Shown here in pieces: positions 1 to 12,560 of a stretch of DNA of 64,000 bases. Each line of letters opens with the position of its first letter. Position 1 is the first letter of the stretch. The notes beneath the pieces are model-generated. The model was not told where the DNA came from. It saw nothing but the letters and a program-made list of their open reading frames with translations, and did no database searches. The DNA comes from Apostichopus japonicus. Lineage: Eukaryota > Echinodermata > Holothuroidea > Aspidochirotida > Stichopodidae. The DNA lies in assembly GCF_037975245.1 (NCBI RefSeq), contig NC_092565.1:10906499-10970498 (forward strand). Direction: 5' to 3'. Position numbers and translations under genes: made by a program.

Positions 1-89
1 GGCATATGACATGGACTTTAACAAAGATAACCTTTACCATTCCTTATAAATTTAGTCAGTAACATCCTTCTCTCTGTTATTCTGTACAG

Positions 90-253
90 GTCTATTAAGT
101 ACCAGCAACTTGCTATCAATGTACCCTCGTGATTCAGCAACGCTTCCTTATCGTGGTGTTTTTGAATTTGATTCTTTCATCAAGAAGTTATATCAACTTT
201 ACACCCAAGTCAAGAAAAAAACCAGCTCTGAAAACCCAGTTTCTGAGAAGTGA
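90..253 (+). CDS. Terminal coding exon of an unrecognised plus-strand gene (5' part outside the window)
   Basis: A pyrimidine-rich tract ends in a good acceptor (AG at 88-89). It is followed by two bases completing a split codon and 53 open codons to a TGA at 251-253. The peptide has an aromatic-rich core (YRGVFEFDSFIKKLYQLY) and a lysine/serine-rich polar end. Open frame, acceptor and protein-like composition support a genuine last exon. I do not recognise the family. The rest of the gene must lie to the left of base 1. The 3' UTR end was not located. Confidence 0.6.
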
Positions 254-3200
254 ATGACTATTTGCATTAACTACCTCAGTCTGTGCAATCTAATTCTAAT
301 ATACCATGCTAATACTCATCTCCACAGAGTCTGAAACTACCTGACAAGCTGCAAAATATATGATGGCAATGGATCTTTTTGCTTTTGTTTCAATTTAGAA
401 AAAAACAATGTAAAACTGCAAATCAGAGCATTTAAATTGTTCACAATTTGTAAACTCAGTAGTCAATCTCATCATACAGTACAGTCCAAAAATTGTCTAC
501 GTCGGTTTCTAATTATATTGTTCGATTCCGTCGTGTAACGCAAAACGCAGATTCGCATGTATGCACTGACAAAATTTCTCGATTGCAGGAGAGAAATAGC
601 CATAATTCATATCACAGAAGATATAAAAGAAAGGAAAGTTTTATCAGTCTCGCATAATTATACAGTACGAAGGATTTCCATCAGATCATCTGTTAAGACA
701 CAGACTCCATGGAGCGACTCAATTAATAGATTGTGGACTGTTACCCAGAAGGATGCACAGACAACTCTCTCTGCACTACAGTCATGACACAAACCATGAT
801 TCATTCTTTGTTCTCAAACCTGGCACAAGGAAATTTGGACCAATTTCCCTTTTGAAATCAGGTTCAGAAATACAGTACAATCAGGAAATCTCCTTCTCTG
901 AAATGTCCTGTTGGGTTGGTTCACATTTTCACAGGTCTCCTTTTCTGCCGAGAACAAGCTGCACTTGATATCGAAAGGAAATCGTCTGTTATGATATTAC
1001 TACCAGGCATTTCACCACGGTAACCACACGTGTCAACATTATATCAAACTGTGCTTTTACAACCAGAATTCCGCAGCAGAATTAATGAAGAGCTCTCAGT
1101 AAAATATATATATGCAAGCACGAATTTTGCAGATTTTACAGAGGAACGAAAACGGAATGATTTTTCACACGATTGGGTGTTGAATGGAATATCTAACAAT
1201 GTTTAGAAAAGGTTAGACAAATTACCACCAATTCCGCAGCGAACAGCATATTTGCTAAGTAATGAGAGCTGTTTAAAAAGTAGAGGAAACTGATTTCTTA
1301 ACAATTCCAAATTTTATCAGGTTAATTATTCTACAATTCCACTACACTGATTTTTTACAAACAAATAACTTGACTAAAAGGAATCATCAGACCACCAATT
1401 TATCATCTCTTTTCAAGGATCAGTACAGCTACAAGAGGACCTGTGCATAGTGCAACACTTGTCCCTACATTTCTTGCAATCTTTAAAATCAAATTTAACT
1501 AACAATGAAGTGTTGTTAAATCATTTGGTTAAAAGTAGAATGGGAAGGTAGCTGATCTGAAGGAGGATAGCGAGGAAGCGTGAGCCCACCATTTATCATT
1601 TATCAGTGCTCTCGGTCAAAAATGGAAACAACAAGGCTACACTGTCAAATGAATTCACCTTCTACAGTAGATCTTAGCATATAAGTGGATCCTGCAGATT
1701 TGTCCGGCTGTCAGTGAATGATTCCATGGTAACCAACTGCATTGAAATTTAATATTGCAAGTATTTGCTCAGTTTTCAAAATTGTTCACAGAGTAAAGCT
1801 GTTGGTTACTACAGTTCCATACAGTACTTTAGTAGTTTACTAAGTGGTCCAAGTTCAACATACAATCTGAAAAGCTCCAGAACCCATCAGAAAAAGTCCA
1901 GACCAAGGAATTTGCCCCAAAATCCTATAAATATGTAAAAAAATTCAGAATGCACTATATAGTACCATCTCCAAAAAAATAGTAAAGGATTACATCCGAG
2001 CAGTGACTGAGCAAACAACACAATTGTGGGGGGGGGGGGGGAAGGGGATAAAAATCAATTGCTATTAAACCTAGGCTCAAGAATAAATAGATCATGGTCA
2101 GTCAGTATCCTCGAGGATCACAGAAGATAACCTCAGACAGTTACCCTAAAATGCAGCTTGTTTTAAGCGACAGTACAATATATATATACATACTAAGAAC
2201 TATGTGAGATGTAGTAAAATGGACAGGAAATAATTTTTAATTTCAGGGACCATCAATTTTTTTGTCATTCAAGTTAATTGTCATCGATTCAGAAATTCAG
2301 ATTAGTCTACAGGTATCATGTGGTACACATCCCAATATTCTAGTCAAAAGAATAACTACGACTAAATTTCTTCAAAACATTTAATTATTTTAATAGCTAC
2401 CTGTACGTGACAAAATGTCACTCAGTCCTGCTTTCATAAAGCTTGTTCAGCTGCCTCTAAAAATAATCATGCAGTTAAAGGCAAATCCATCATATCATCA
2501 AAATATTACACTATAACGATCAAAACAGTGATGTACCAATCAGTAATATAGTCCATATCAGCCTGGGCAAATTCAAGTCTAATGACACAACATACAGTAC
2601 TACATACACATACTGATGCCTGACAGACAGGCAGGTTTAAACAGGTTTGGAATTGTAGATAATAGACCTACTCGTACCAGAGGCTGAGCACAAAATAATT
2701 GGTGAGAAGTGGTGGAGCATATTAGATTACAAGTGAGTCAAAGGGGGGACAGTCCTAAATATATAGTCGTAGACCTGAAAGATGAGAATGAGCAATTGTT
2801 CTTGGAGAAATACGTTCCTGAATGTTTATCCCCATTTGCACATATTTCTTCTGTAAGATCTTGTCAATCCTTAAGTTTGATTTGTTGAGATTTCGTCCTT
2901 ACTTCTGATTCCAATATCATTCCGTTCATTCTGTCCATTTCGTCATGTTCAATCCGTTTCATCCCATTTTGTAACTCGGCAAGTCAAAGTAAGCGACGAT
3001 GCGTCGATCAACATGAAATATTTGAACAGTCAACACTTAATAAACCACATGATAGACAGATGGTAACATGGTCATGTTTACATTTCGTTACATGTTAAAC
3101 TTCACACAAATAATCTGTCACATATTGTCCAAGAATTTGAAAAACCAAGGGCACTTCTTAGTCCTGCAGACTATGGAAAAGTATCAGCTTAATTTATACA

Positions 3201-6200
3201 ACTTTGAGGATCAAGTAGTCAAGTCAGATCATTATGGTGGCATCAAGATGCAGTCTGATTCTAAACTGTGGTAAACTGAAAAGTGAAACTAACTATTACA
3301 AAGCAGGAACATAGATAACCAGACAGATCTGTTATATATGGGAGTCTACATGATCTTAATTTGCTATTCGAACATCCAAAGTGGATAACGGACACAGGCA
3401 ACCTTGTTTCCAAGGTAACTAATTAAGTGCTATTGCTGTTCACATTTGGCTGCTAGATAACCCACAGCAATCTAGCGTGGATATCACAGGAGTACAGTAG
3501 CTACAGTAATCAAAACCATTGTTGAAAGGTTTCCTGGGCATCTAGAGGCAATAATTAATTCACAGCCAGACCCAGAATATTTTCCCCCGCCCCTTCAGAA
3601 ATAGACAATGTAGCAATTTCAGTTCATCTCCCCCCCCCACACCCGCCGCCCCATATTTCTCCCGCCCTGTACTTCTCCCGCCCCATATTTCCCCGCCCCA
3701 TATTTCACCACTGAAGAATCATTTTCATTGCAAAACGGTCCGTGCATTAAACATAATTGCCCCTCGTTTCAGCAATGACATCAAAGATAACTTAACGATA
3801 TCACAATTACTGAATTATTAAATCGTCGGTGTCTGAAATTATGCATCAAAGCTGTGGAGCACTAACATTGCGTTTATAGAAACTCCTCTATTATAGAAAG
3901 TTAGAACTCCCCTGTCCCTGTCCAATTTGTTGGTTTCTTTTCTGTACAGTGTTCTTCCATTAGCTTGTGCATGTGGTGCTCTACTGTAAACTAGTGTCAA
4001 ATACCAGTAAAGGGCTTCAGGAAGGAAAGGTAAAGGACAGTATGCTACTCTAGAGGGGGGGGGGGGGAGGGGGGAGGTACTGAACCTAAATTGTCTACAT
4101 CTCTGACTTCTGTCTGAGATATTGTGATATAAGGTTTTCTCATTTAAATCAAGAGTTTGGCACTCCACTAAGATAAAGGTGAGGATGGTTTTGTTCCAAC
4201 AGCTTCCAACCGCTCTAATGTTACTTTTACTTACAGTGATAGTGTTGTCCATACTATTTAAACACAAAGTAAAAATGTTTAGCCTATTGTAAAAATCTAT
4301 TAAACCCATTAATGGCATTCATAATAGCCAGCCATTTTGTTTTTATTTTAATATAATTACTCTCTCTTCACTGATCCTGTTGACTATTTCAAATTGCTTC
4401 AGTTAATCATGGCATCACTTCGGGGCTTTATTCTAAAGGGTATACCTATCCCATACAACAACTGCTTTTCAGGCAATACAATAGGGACCCGATTTGTCAA
4501 TCAATGAACCAGGTGAAACCTAAATAGTCTGGGACAAACAATCGCTGAATGGAAACTCCTCAATCAGAGAATCAATACTGTTGAATTGCATTTAGGGCTT
4601 AACAAAGCAAGTCAGAAGAATGGCTTGTATGTGCAGCCTTTACCCACCTTGAACCTAACATAATTTAGGCCTTGAACAGTATCAAGTCAAAAGCACACAG
4701 TATTGGAATCCTCCACCAGATAACCAGGCACAACAGCAGATAAGAGACGATTTGCACACGCAGAAAAATGTTAAGTCACATGACATTGTGCAAGCTTCAT
4801 TTTTTTTCTTTGTCCTTCTACCAAATTCACCATCCAGGAAACACATGAATATATGTCATCAAATAACTTCCTATATATTCCTCATTAAATCACTTCTGAG
4901 TTTAACTGGCTCTGAACTAATCATTTAAACTTTTCGTCAATGTCATTGTCAACTTGGCGAACATGTACATTAAACAAAATAGATCAACTGACATATAAAT
5001 TCACAGTCATCCTTCATTTAGAAGGGTAATACTTCAATATGATGAAATGCTTGAATAAATAAAATTTAAAACAAATTCAAAAAAATTAATAACAAATCAA
5101 ATCAAATGTTGATTCAGAATCGGCTCGAATAGAAGACAACTTTACAGAAACGTGCCATCATTTATCGACAAGGAAATTAACAATCTTCAATCCATCTTGC
5201 TTCTCTTAGGAGGAGTATGATTGTGACGGTTTAGGTGATAGGTGGTAATTAAGGCAGCCTACACATTTAATATATTAAGTTTTGGGATGCACTTATCACT
5301 TTGTTGAGCTGCATCTTACATTTTACTATTTGTTTTGCAACAGTTTTAACTCGAGATTTTAAATACTGCACAATATGGTATGACCTAGAAGATAAAGTTT
5401 TGAATGTACAATATATATGAATCCATTCTTTTATATATATATATTATTTTTGTATTTTGATGTTTAATATGGAAGCATGCTTTGTTTTGCTATTCTCTAC
5501 AAGACCACCACAACATTAAAGATGTAAAATTCATTTCATCAGTGTTGAAATTTGGCAATTGAAGTCCAGGGCTAAGAAATTTGATACATAAACCCCAGGT
5601 GTACTGTACTGCTTACTGAATTTCAGGGCCAAAGACGTTATTAACCCTGAAATGGCCAAACAAATAATTCTCCTCTGTCCTCCAAATTGTAAAACAAGGA
5701 CTAATTATGCAAATTAAGCTACCTTGACAGAAAAGTTAGGTCACCAGGGTTCTATTCTGAAACATTGTCAAACATAACATTCTCAAATCTGTTGCATATT
5801 ACAAAGCTTCAATGATATACTTAAACAATGGTAAATTAATGCACGATTTCTTTATTCTGAACAATAGAATTGACTTTGGGCTAGTCTTAGCATTACACTA
5901 TGTAGAATTTGATATCCATGCATGATCTAGAACGACAAAAGATGTTATATTGTGCGTGTGTGTGACTGTGTGTACAGTGTACCTCTGTCTGTGCTTACAG
6001 TTCAGGTAAGGAGACTAAAACATGTATCTAAACTATTCGCTTTTTTTATCATTACAGATTGGTTACACTTCTCATAAATGAGGAGATGAGAGGGTGATGG
6101 GAGGGGTTGGGGTGGTATTTACTGTATGTGATATGCATTCTAGTAGCTCTGCTCATTACCAGCACATTATCAACTAACATACAGTACTTATTACACACTG

Positions 6201-7090
6201 TAAATACAATACCTCACCCCATCATAGCACAAGTAAACTAATTCAACCCTGTGATAGTTAATTCAGTAGAGAGAATGTTTATATTTGTGAATACCAAGCC
6301 TCAAGGAATCCCATATTCTGAACAAATCTGAATTGAAACTATGAAAGGAGCGCAACATCATTTGTTAAGAGCGGGATGGGGGCAAGGGGGGGGGTAGGGG
6401 GTTGCTGTTAGAAGGCGTGGCAGAAATTAACCGTAAATCAAGGACAGTTTGATTATATTTGTCATCAGATCTGTCCCAAGTTTGAAACCTTTAGTCTTAC
6501 TGTTTTTGTCAATGCTGAATGCAGCTTGTTTTTAACAAGGATTGACACTGTTCCTGACCCTAACTCAGTATGGGTCCTTTGAAGGGAAAGAAAATTGTGT
6601 GTGTAAACCGTGAAAGGAACTTGGAACAGAAACATGATGAACACGTTTGTTTCACAGGTGACTACAACTTCCTAAGTTAAGTTTTTTTTTGATTTTTGCT
6701 ATCAGTTTCAACAAGGTATTATTAGTTGGCTGCCATCCTGTGTGATTGGTCATTGATCCATGCCATCAATCTTCCAACTGGAAACATTTTTCCAAGAAAA
6801 AAATGCCATTGAAACTGTTCCAAATAACAGGATAATAACACTACCATAAATTGGCCAATTAGGCAAAAAAATGGAAATTCTTTAAGCCAACTGAAAAGTT
6901 ATTTTGTGATTTTTGTCTGTGCAGAGAAACAAAAACTGGTCTTGCCATTTAGTTTATAAACTTGTATACAATTTCATAATCAATCCAGTTCTGGATTAAA
7001 TTCTAGGCAACAATTACGTACAGGTTAACATGCATTGCAACTTAAAGCTGCCTTTTGGGATGATGTGTCACTTTCTGACAATGTTTCCGT
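254..7090. other. Gene-poor stretch
   Basis: No coding exon is supported here. The longest open frame (159 codons, minus strand, 3839-4318) runs through a poly-G tract and has no family resemblance. The stretch holds a 14-base G run near 2028-2041, a GC-rich 16-bp tandem at 3645-3716, another G run at 4055-4067, a short TA repeat near 5430 and a short GT repeat near 5954. The first part probably holds the 3' UTR of the gene ending at 253. Confidence 0.5.
3645..3716. repeat. Short GC-rich tandem repeat, about 16-bp unit
   Basis: About four imperfect copies of a unit close to CCCGCCCCATATTTCT follow each other, preceded by a run of C near 3630. It is a local simple duplication in AT-rich surroundings. 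Confidence 0.75.
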
Positions 7091-8270
7091 ACTTACCAGG
7101 TATTGCTGGGACATCCTCTGGGCTCATGTGATGTTTTAAAGTAAGAGGTACTTACTGTATTAAACAAATTTTGGGCTAGAAACGGGGCAAATCTCGATAT
7201 AGCCATTTCGTACAGCAGATCGACACTAGTCAGAGGCTTTGCATACACAGTGTAACCTGGGATCACAGCCCAGTTGTTGCATTCAATAAAGCCCAGAAAG
7301 CAGTGGTAAAGGGATTTGGAGAGAAAATTCAACTGTTTCATATTTAAATAAATGATCAGCAAAAAAAGCTGACTGGGGGAAATGATATACAAATAATTAT
7401 AAACAAAGGAGAAGTGCACAGCAACTGTCTGGCTATAAAAGGATTTGCTCTGGCAGGGAAAGTTAGAGGTCGGAAGTTTCAAGGTACAATACTATTTCCA
7501 TCAAAGCAGAGACTCCCCATGGAATCTGAACACCTTTTCACAGATTTAAAAGGGGTATATATCAAAGAACAAACCAGAAATGTGACAAAAGGTGTATCTT
7601 TTTCAGGGTTCTTTGAAATCAATATACTTGACTGAAGAAAGGCTCATGGATTGCATTCATGGGATGGCATACAATTTGCTAAAAATTCAAAATATTATAT
7701 CTTACTAATATAGAGAAAATGAGTTAGATATGTCCAAGAATTAAGTGAGAACTAGCAAAGATTAAAGTAGAAATCCCTTGTGGGCATCAACTAAGTCATA
7801 TAAGGATTTTACAGTATAGAATTTTAAACCAAAATGTTTCAATATCCAGAAAGAACAGTCTTCCTATGTGAAATATAGACGAATATTACCAACTTTGAGC
7901 TCTAGCAAATCCCTTTAAATAGTTGTTCAGAGTAACTGCACAGACATTATTTATATACTGTAACATATTTTGGAGAAAATGGCCAAGTTTTTCACCATTT
8001 GAGATAACTTATTGACCCCTTGAGCCAGTTTGCATCCAATTGAGATAACCTGCAGAAGCTCAGAGGGAGAAACCCTTTCTCCAAGGTTTAAGTCCACGTT
8101 TAAAGCAAGAGTATGATCTCTGAAGCAGATTTCATTACCTGGATGCCAGGCATGATTTGTTGAAGACCTATAGATCCCCTTCACAGAACTAAACTGAACT
8201 GAATTTGAGTGAACTATGTTCACTAAAGGAAAATATAGCATTGGAGAATTAACAAATTTATTGTTAGCTT

Positions 8271-8510
8271 TAATTTTGGTGATATCATGTTTGAAAGGTT
8301 TCAGATTTTGATGCCTGTTGACCTCATGTGACCTTTGACCTCAACCAATTTAAAAAGGGTTCTTGCACTCACAAAGCTGGATCTACATTCAACGTATTAA
8401 GTTCAAGAAAGATGTACTTCTTGTGTTATCATGTTTCCAAGATTTTCAGACTTTCATATAAAACAGAAGTTGTGAATACACTTTTGTGAATGACAGCGAC
8501 TGTGTCACAT
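8271..8510. repeat. Dispersed repeat with TGACCTTTGACCT core (copy 1)
   Basis: The segment shares an ordered series of phrases with 12210-12560 and 48290-48745: 'gttgacct', then 'agggttcttgcactcac', then 'aagctggatctaca', then 'aagt-atgaagtt'-like text, then a 'gttt(a/c)caag' phrase. This copy contains a perfect DR1 nuclear-receptor half-site pair (TGACCTTTGACCT, 8329-8341). It has no open frame and no clear ends, so its class is unknown. Confidence 0.5.
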
Positions 8511-9638
8511 GAGGGAAAGCCACTCAGGTTTCAAATCAGCAAAGTATTCTAAAGTTGTATCGAAAACACTTTCCGTCTTTTGCTAATGGATCTATCACTA
8601 GTAAGTAGTATGAGAGTGTTTTGAGTATGAATCAATTGAAATATTCCCACGGTTAAAATTGTTTATTTGTAAAGGAACAGAGTGTTAGTTCAGGTACAGT
8701 TAAAAACTTGGTGATGAACTGCTAGGGAGAGACCTGACCCACATCCATATGGGTCTTTTTGAGAACATAGTGACAATGCTACATCTAAATTTAGTATGGT
8801 CGCAAATCATGATTTAACATTGATCAACCCTGTTGCAAATGTTGGGTCGCTGTTGCAAGAGCAACCCATGCTTTTCACATTTGACAAGGCTTTCCATTTG
8901 ACAAAATCAGCTGAAAATGTGAATTGGGATGCCACAACTAAATTGTTAGCCCGAGTTTTCTATCTTGCGTAGCTTCTGGGCATATATGTGGGTACATAAT
9001 GATGGGGGTAAAATATAACCGACATGTTGAATGTTTATCTAAAATATAGCTGATTTCATAACTTATGGTACGTGTCTAGAATTGAATGGCTGACCCTTCA
9101 AACTGACCTGGGAGTAGCAGAATAAATTGATTACATACAAATACTTTCAAACCCTGATAATGAATGAAATCATACTTCAATATTAATGGTCCTCGTTGCT
9201 AATCCTAACCATGTTCTTGTGTTTCCTAGCGAGCAAGATGAGCTGAAAACCGTAATAATAGGATTGACAGTTTGCTAATTAAAATCCGATTGCAATAAAC
9301 CACACAAGTAGTCATTTGGACACAAACTATTTTGCAACTTGTCTTTTACACTATAGTATGGAGAACAATGATTTAAAAAAAAAAGTGGTCAGAAAGTGAG
9401 AGTTTCGTGATTCAGTTGCATTCCTAATGACTGCAAAATGAGGTTGACTACAGCAACCGTCATATTACTTAGGCCTGTAAGCTAATCCATTACTTTTAGA
9501 CGTTGTCAAGGTCGACCACCGACGACAGTGTTCTGGTTGAGAAGATCGGTTGTGGACGTCATCACCGGTATTCACATTAAATTTTGAATTCTGGTGAAGA
9601 CAGCCTACTCAAATTTAGTCAGAAATATTAAACTGTAC

Positions 9639-9797
9639 CTTGGCTGCGTCCTCGTCTTCTATCCACGCCAGGATGAAGTATTTCCAAGGTATATTATCCC
9701 AGAGAAAATACCGATATTTGTGTGTTCGACCCCACTCTACCCGAGGCTTAGTGTGTGGTACAGAAAACAATGCCACAACGTACACATTTTTAGCCAC
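9639..9797 (-). CDS. Candidate first coding exon of an unrecognised minus-strand gene
   Basis: A minus-strand ATG at 9797 opens 53 codons ending at a plausible donor (AAG followed by GTACAG). The peptide is rich in aromatic residues (for example RYFLWDNIPWKYFILAW) and ends with EDEDAAK. The region upstream of the ATG (about 9860-9960) is locally CpG-rich, with GC-box-like words such as GGGCGGGG and CCACGCC, as expected of a promoter. Possible downstream exons near 8150 and 7140-7330 look protein-like, but I could not join them with consistent phase. No family is recognised, and overlapping plus-strand frames are also open. Confidence 0.3.
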
Positions 9798-9859
9798 AGT
9801 ACAGAAAGCCAGTTCAAGTCGCTCAATGCATACACATATACGTACACAGTGTGAAAGGA

Positions 9860-9960
9860 ACGATTAGGTTGTGGCGGGAACGCCACGCCTACAACCTCGT
9901 CCATTTAAACCTATCAATCATTCAGGAAGGCGTGGCGTACTGACAAGGGCGGGGGAATAT
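9860..9960. promoter_or_regulatory. GC-box cluster, possible promoter
   Basis: Within about 100 bp there are several CCACGCC/GGCGTGGC words and a GGGCGGGGG, which match KLF/Sp-type boxes, in otherwise AT-rich DNA. It lies just upstream of the candidate minus-strand exon at 9639-9797. The assignment is an inference from composition and position only. Confidence 0.3.
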
Positions 9961-11534
9961 GGCTGTGCCGTAAAATATCCGTAGGGCGTTTTAGAGTTTT
10001 CTCTGGATAGTCATTCCAAACCGGGATAAAAACGTCAGGGACTCAGTAGGATATCATTTCGCATTTATTCTTCCCTCTACGAAAATATATTGCTTTAATC
10101 GCCTTTGCTTTATAAAAAATATGATAATACAATAAAATAAATTAACACTTTATCTATACTAAAACGGGCACGATGAAATGACAATATGTGTCAATAATTG
10201 GCTAAGAGTTGACTTCACTGACACCGTACTGGAGGAATAACTATCATTACACTATGGTAAACTTAAAAGACATTAGCTACCGTAAAGTGGACATACATCG
10301 GATGAGATTCAAAAACATGAAAACAGCGCTAAGAGCAAGAATAGTTTGAATGCAAATTTATAAACTATTTATTCGAACAACCCAGCGTTTCTCTTACAAC
10401 ACCGATCAAACTCTACGTTCGAATGCATAGTAATTTACTTGCACTGCCCTGGATTACTTTCAAAACAGATTGATTATAGTCTCCTCCCCCAAATAATATA
10501 TAGTTTTGCCTTCTCAACGGTAAATCCTTGAGTCTGTACGTACTCTTCTATAGACACGAAGAAACGACTTGCGTTGAATTAAAACACCACGCCTACTTTA
10601 TGACACCCGCCCCATTTTTAACAATGAACAAGTCTTGAGGTATCTCACTTGTCAATGTGTACACAATGTGGCATACCACAAATACTTTGTGGTTACCTGT
10701 TGACTGTACGTGTTGGATGAAATTTTCCTTTGTTATCCTATGGTCCGGAAAAGCGCAAAAACTTAGTTTACGATGACGATTTTAAGCTCTAAGGATCAAT
10801 AGATGGTACGCTTTTGCTTCTTATTGTCATATTCTCTGCTGCTTTTTGCTAGCGGAGATCACTCGATACGTACACATTCCGATATATAGAGACGATGGAA
10901 AGTTCATTGGCCATAGATTTGTTAGGGACCGCTACTTCTTCCTCTTGTCTGAATCTAATAACAATTTACACTTTCATGCACCAAAAGACAAATGGGCGTG
11001 AGGTGAAACTGCATCTCCACGATAATGAACACACAAGGTATAATTATGTGAATGCAGCCTGACGGGGCCCATCTTAAAAACGGGGGTATTGCTTGTGTGT
11101 TGGGTTGGGGAGGCGGGGGGGGGGGTAATACCAATGTTGTTCAGACTTTCACCAGTGTGAATTAAAAAGCCAAAAATCATCAAATCGCGTTTACATCGAA
11201 AATGGCACTGAAACAAATTTTGAATGATAAAGCCGTCTAAAATTAATTTAGGAAGGTTATTTTTTTGGCTATCGTTTTTGGGTTTACATAGATAAATTTC
11301 AATGTTTTGGACTAAAATAATTTGTTGCGATTTGAAAATGGCAGCAAAATGCCTTCTTGAAGTTTGAATATGACTGTCCATTATTTAACTTTCTATGCTA
11401 TTTCGAGGCTTTACTGACGGCCTGTAACTTTTTTAAGTTTTATTCTCACCCCCCCCCCTCTCTCTCTTCTTCACCTTCTTCTTCAGATTATTTAACCTCT
11501 GTGAATACAATTAACTTCACTAGTTGAACCGTCG

Positions 11535-11660
11535 TTAGGGACGGATCCAGGATTTTAAAAAGGAGGGGGTGATCCTGAGCTGTAGCTAATGTAACAGTGT
11601 CCCCGGGGGTCTTTCCCCCAGAAAAATATATTCCCCCAGAAAAATATATATAAACTGTGG
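11535..11660. mobile_element. Transposon-end fragment (GGATCCAGGATTTT type)
   Basis: The sequence GACGGATCCAGGATTTTAAA followed by a G-rich run resembles the terminal sequence of the TIR element at 59441 (CAGGGGCGTATCCAGGATTT). It ends in a G/C-rich stretch and a duplicated CCCCCAGAAAAATATAT phrase. No matching second end was found, so it looks like a solo or decayed end. Confidence 0.35.
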
Positions 11661-12209
11661 TCTTACAAGTAAGCAGCATTAATCACACGGCTCTCGGAAA
11701 GTAAGTGAGGTATCAGAGTCAAATTACCTTGTAGAGGGGTTTGAATTCTTGCTTAGGAAGAATTGTGGTCACAATGCTTCAAAAAAATACATGACATGGG
11801 TCGAGCAAGGTCATTTCTCATCCAATTTCGCCACTATCAAGCGACGCTTGTTTTGTCCTTTACTCAGTGATAGTCCACTGAAGTTTCATTATGTGAAGCC
11901 ATCCTATTATCACATTAAGGCTTATAGTAAAAGGCATATCCGAAACAAAATGTAATTCCATATACAAAGAACATATATTCTTTGCATGTTTAGTTCACGG
12001 ATGACTTTCTAATGAATATTGCACATGTAAGAGCGTGTAAAGCAGTGGTTCCAAATAATATTGCAGATGTTTGGTATGGAAATGAAAAGGTGGCGCTATA
12101 TCTCATTCAAGAAAAAAAAAAACATCGGAGAGTCTGCTATTTCTCATCTTGCCATTTCCCACTAGACGTGAACTCTAGCCGTTGCTACACAGGGAGGTGG
12201 CCGTGCATG

Positions 12210-12560
12210 TTTACACGGATTACATACTTTGACACGTTGACCTCGTGTGTCCTTTTGACATCTACCAATTTCGATAGGGTTCTTGCATTTTTAAGCTGGT
12301 TCTACAAACTAAGTATGGATTTCCACAAATATAATACTTTTTCAATTATCATATTCAGTTTTAAAGACCTTGACTGACCTCTGTTGACCCCAAATGACCA
12401 TTGTACTTCACAGAAAAGAATAGGACTCTTGTACTCAATAAGACGGATGCACTTACCAAGTATGAAGTTAAACCATCATTAAATTTTTGAGTTACTGTGT
12501 TTACAATCACGTGTCAAATACTCAATTCCTTTTGCTTTCAGCAAGGACTAAATGAAAAGT
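12210..12560. repeat. Dispersed repeat with TGACC phrases (copy 2)
   Basis: Copy of the family at 8271-8510. It has two successive rounds of the phrase set: a 'gttgacctcgtgtgtcc' phrase, then 'agggttcttgcat' and 'aagctggttctaca', then again 'ctgttgaccccaaatgacc', 'aggactcttgtactca' and 'accaagtatgaagtt'. The element therefore seems to be built from a degenerate internal tandem unit. Confidence 0.5.

Noticed and set aside
3839-4318. 159-codon minus-strand open frame as a gene
   Set aside because: It crosses a poly-G run, has low-complexity Pro repeats, no splice structure and no recognisable family.
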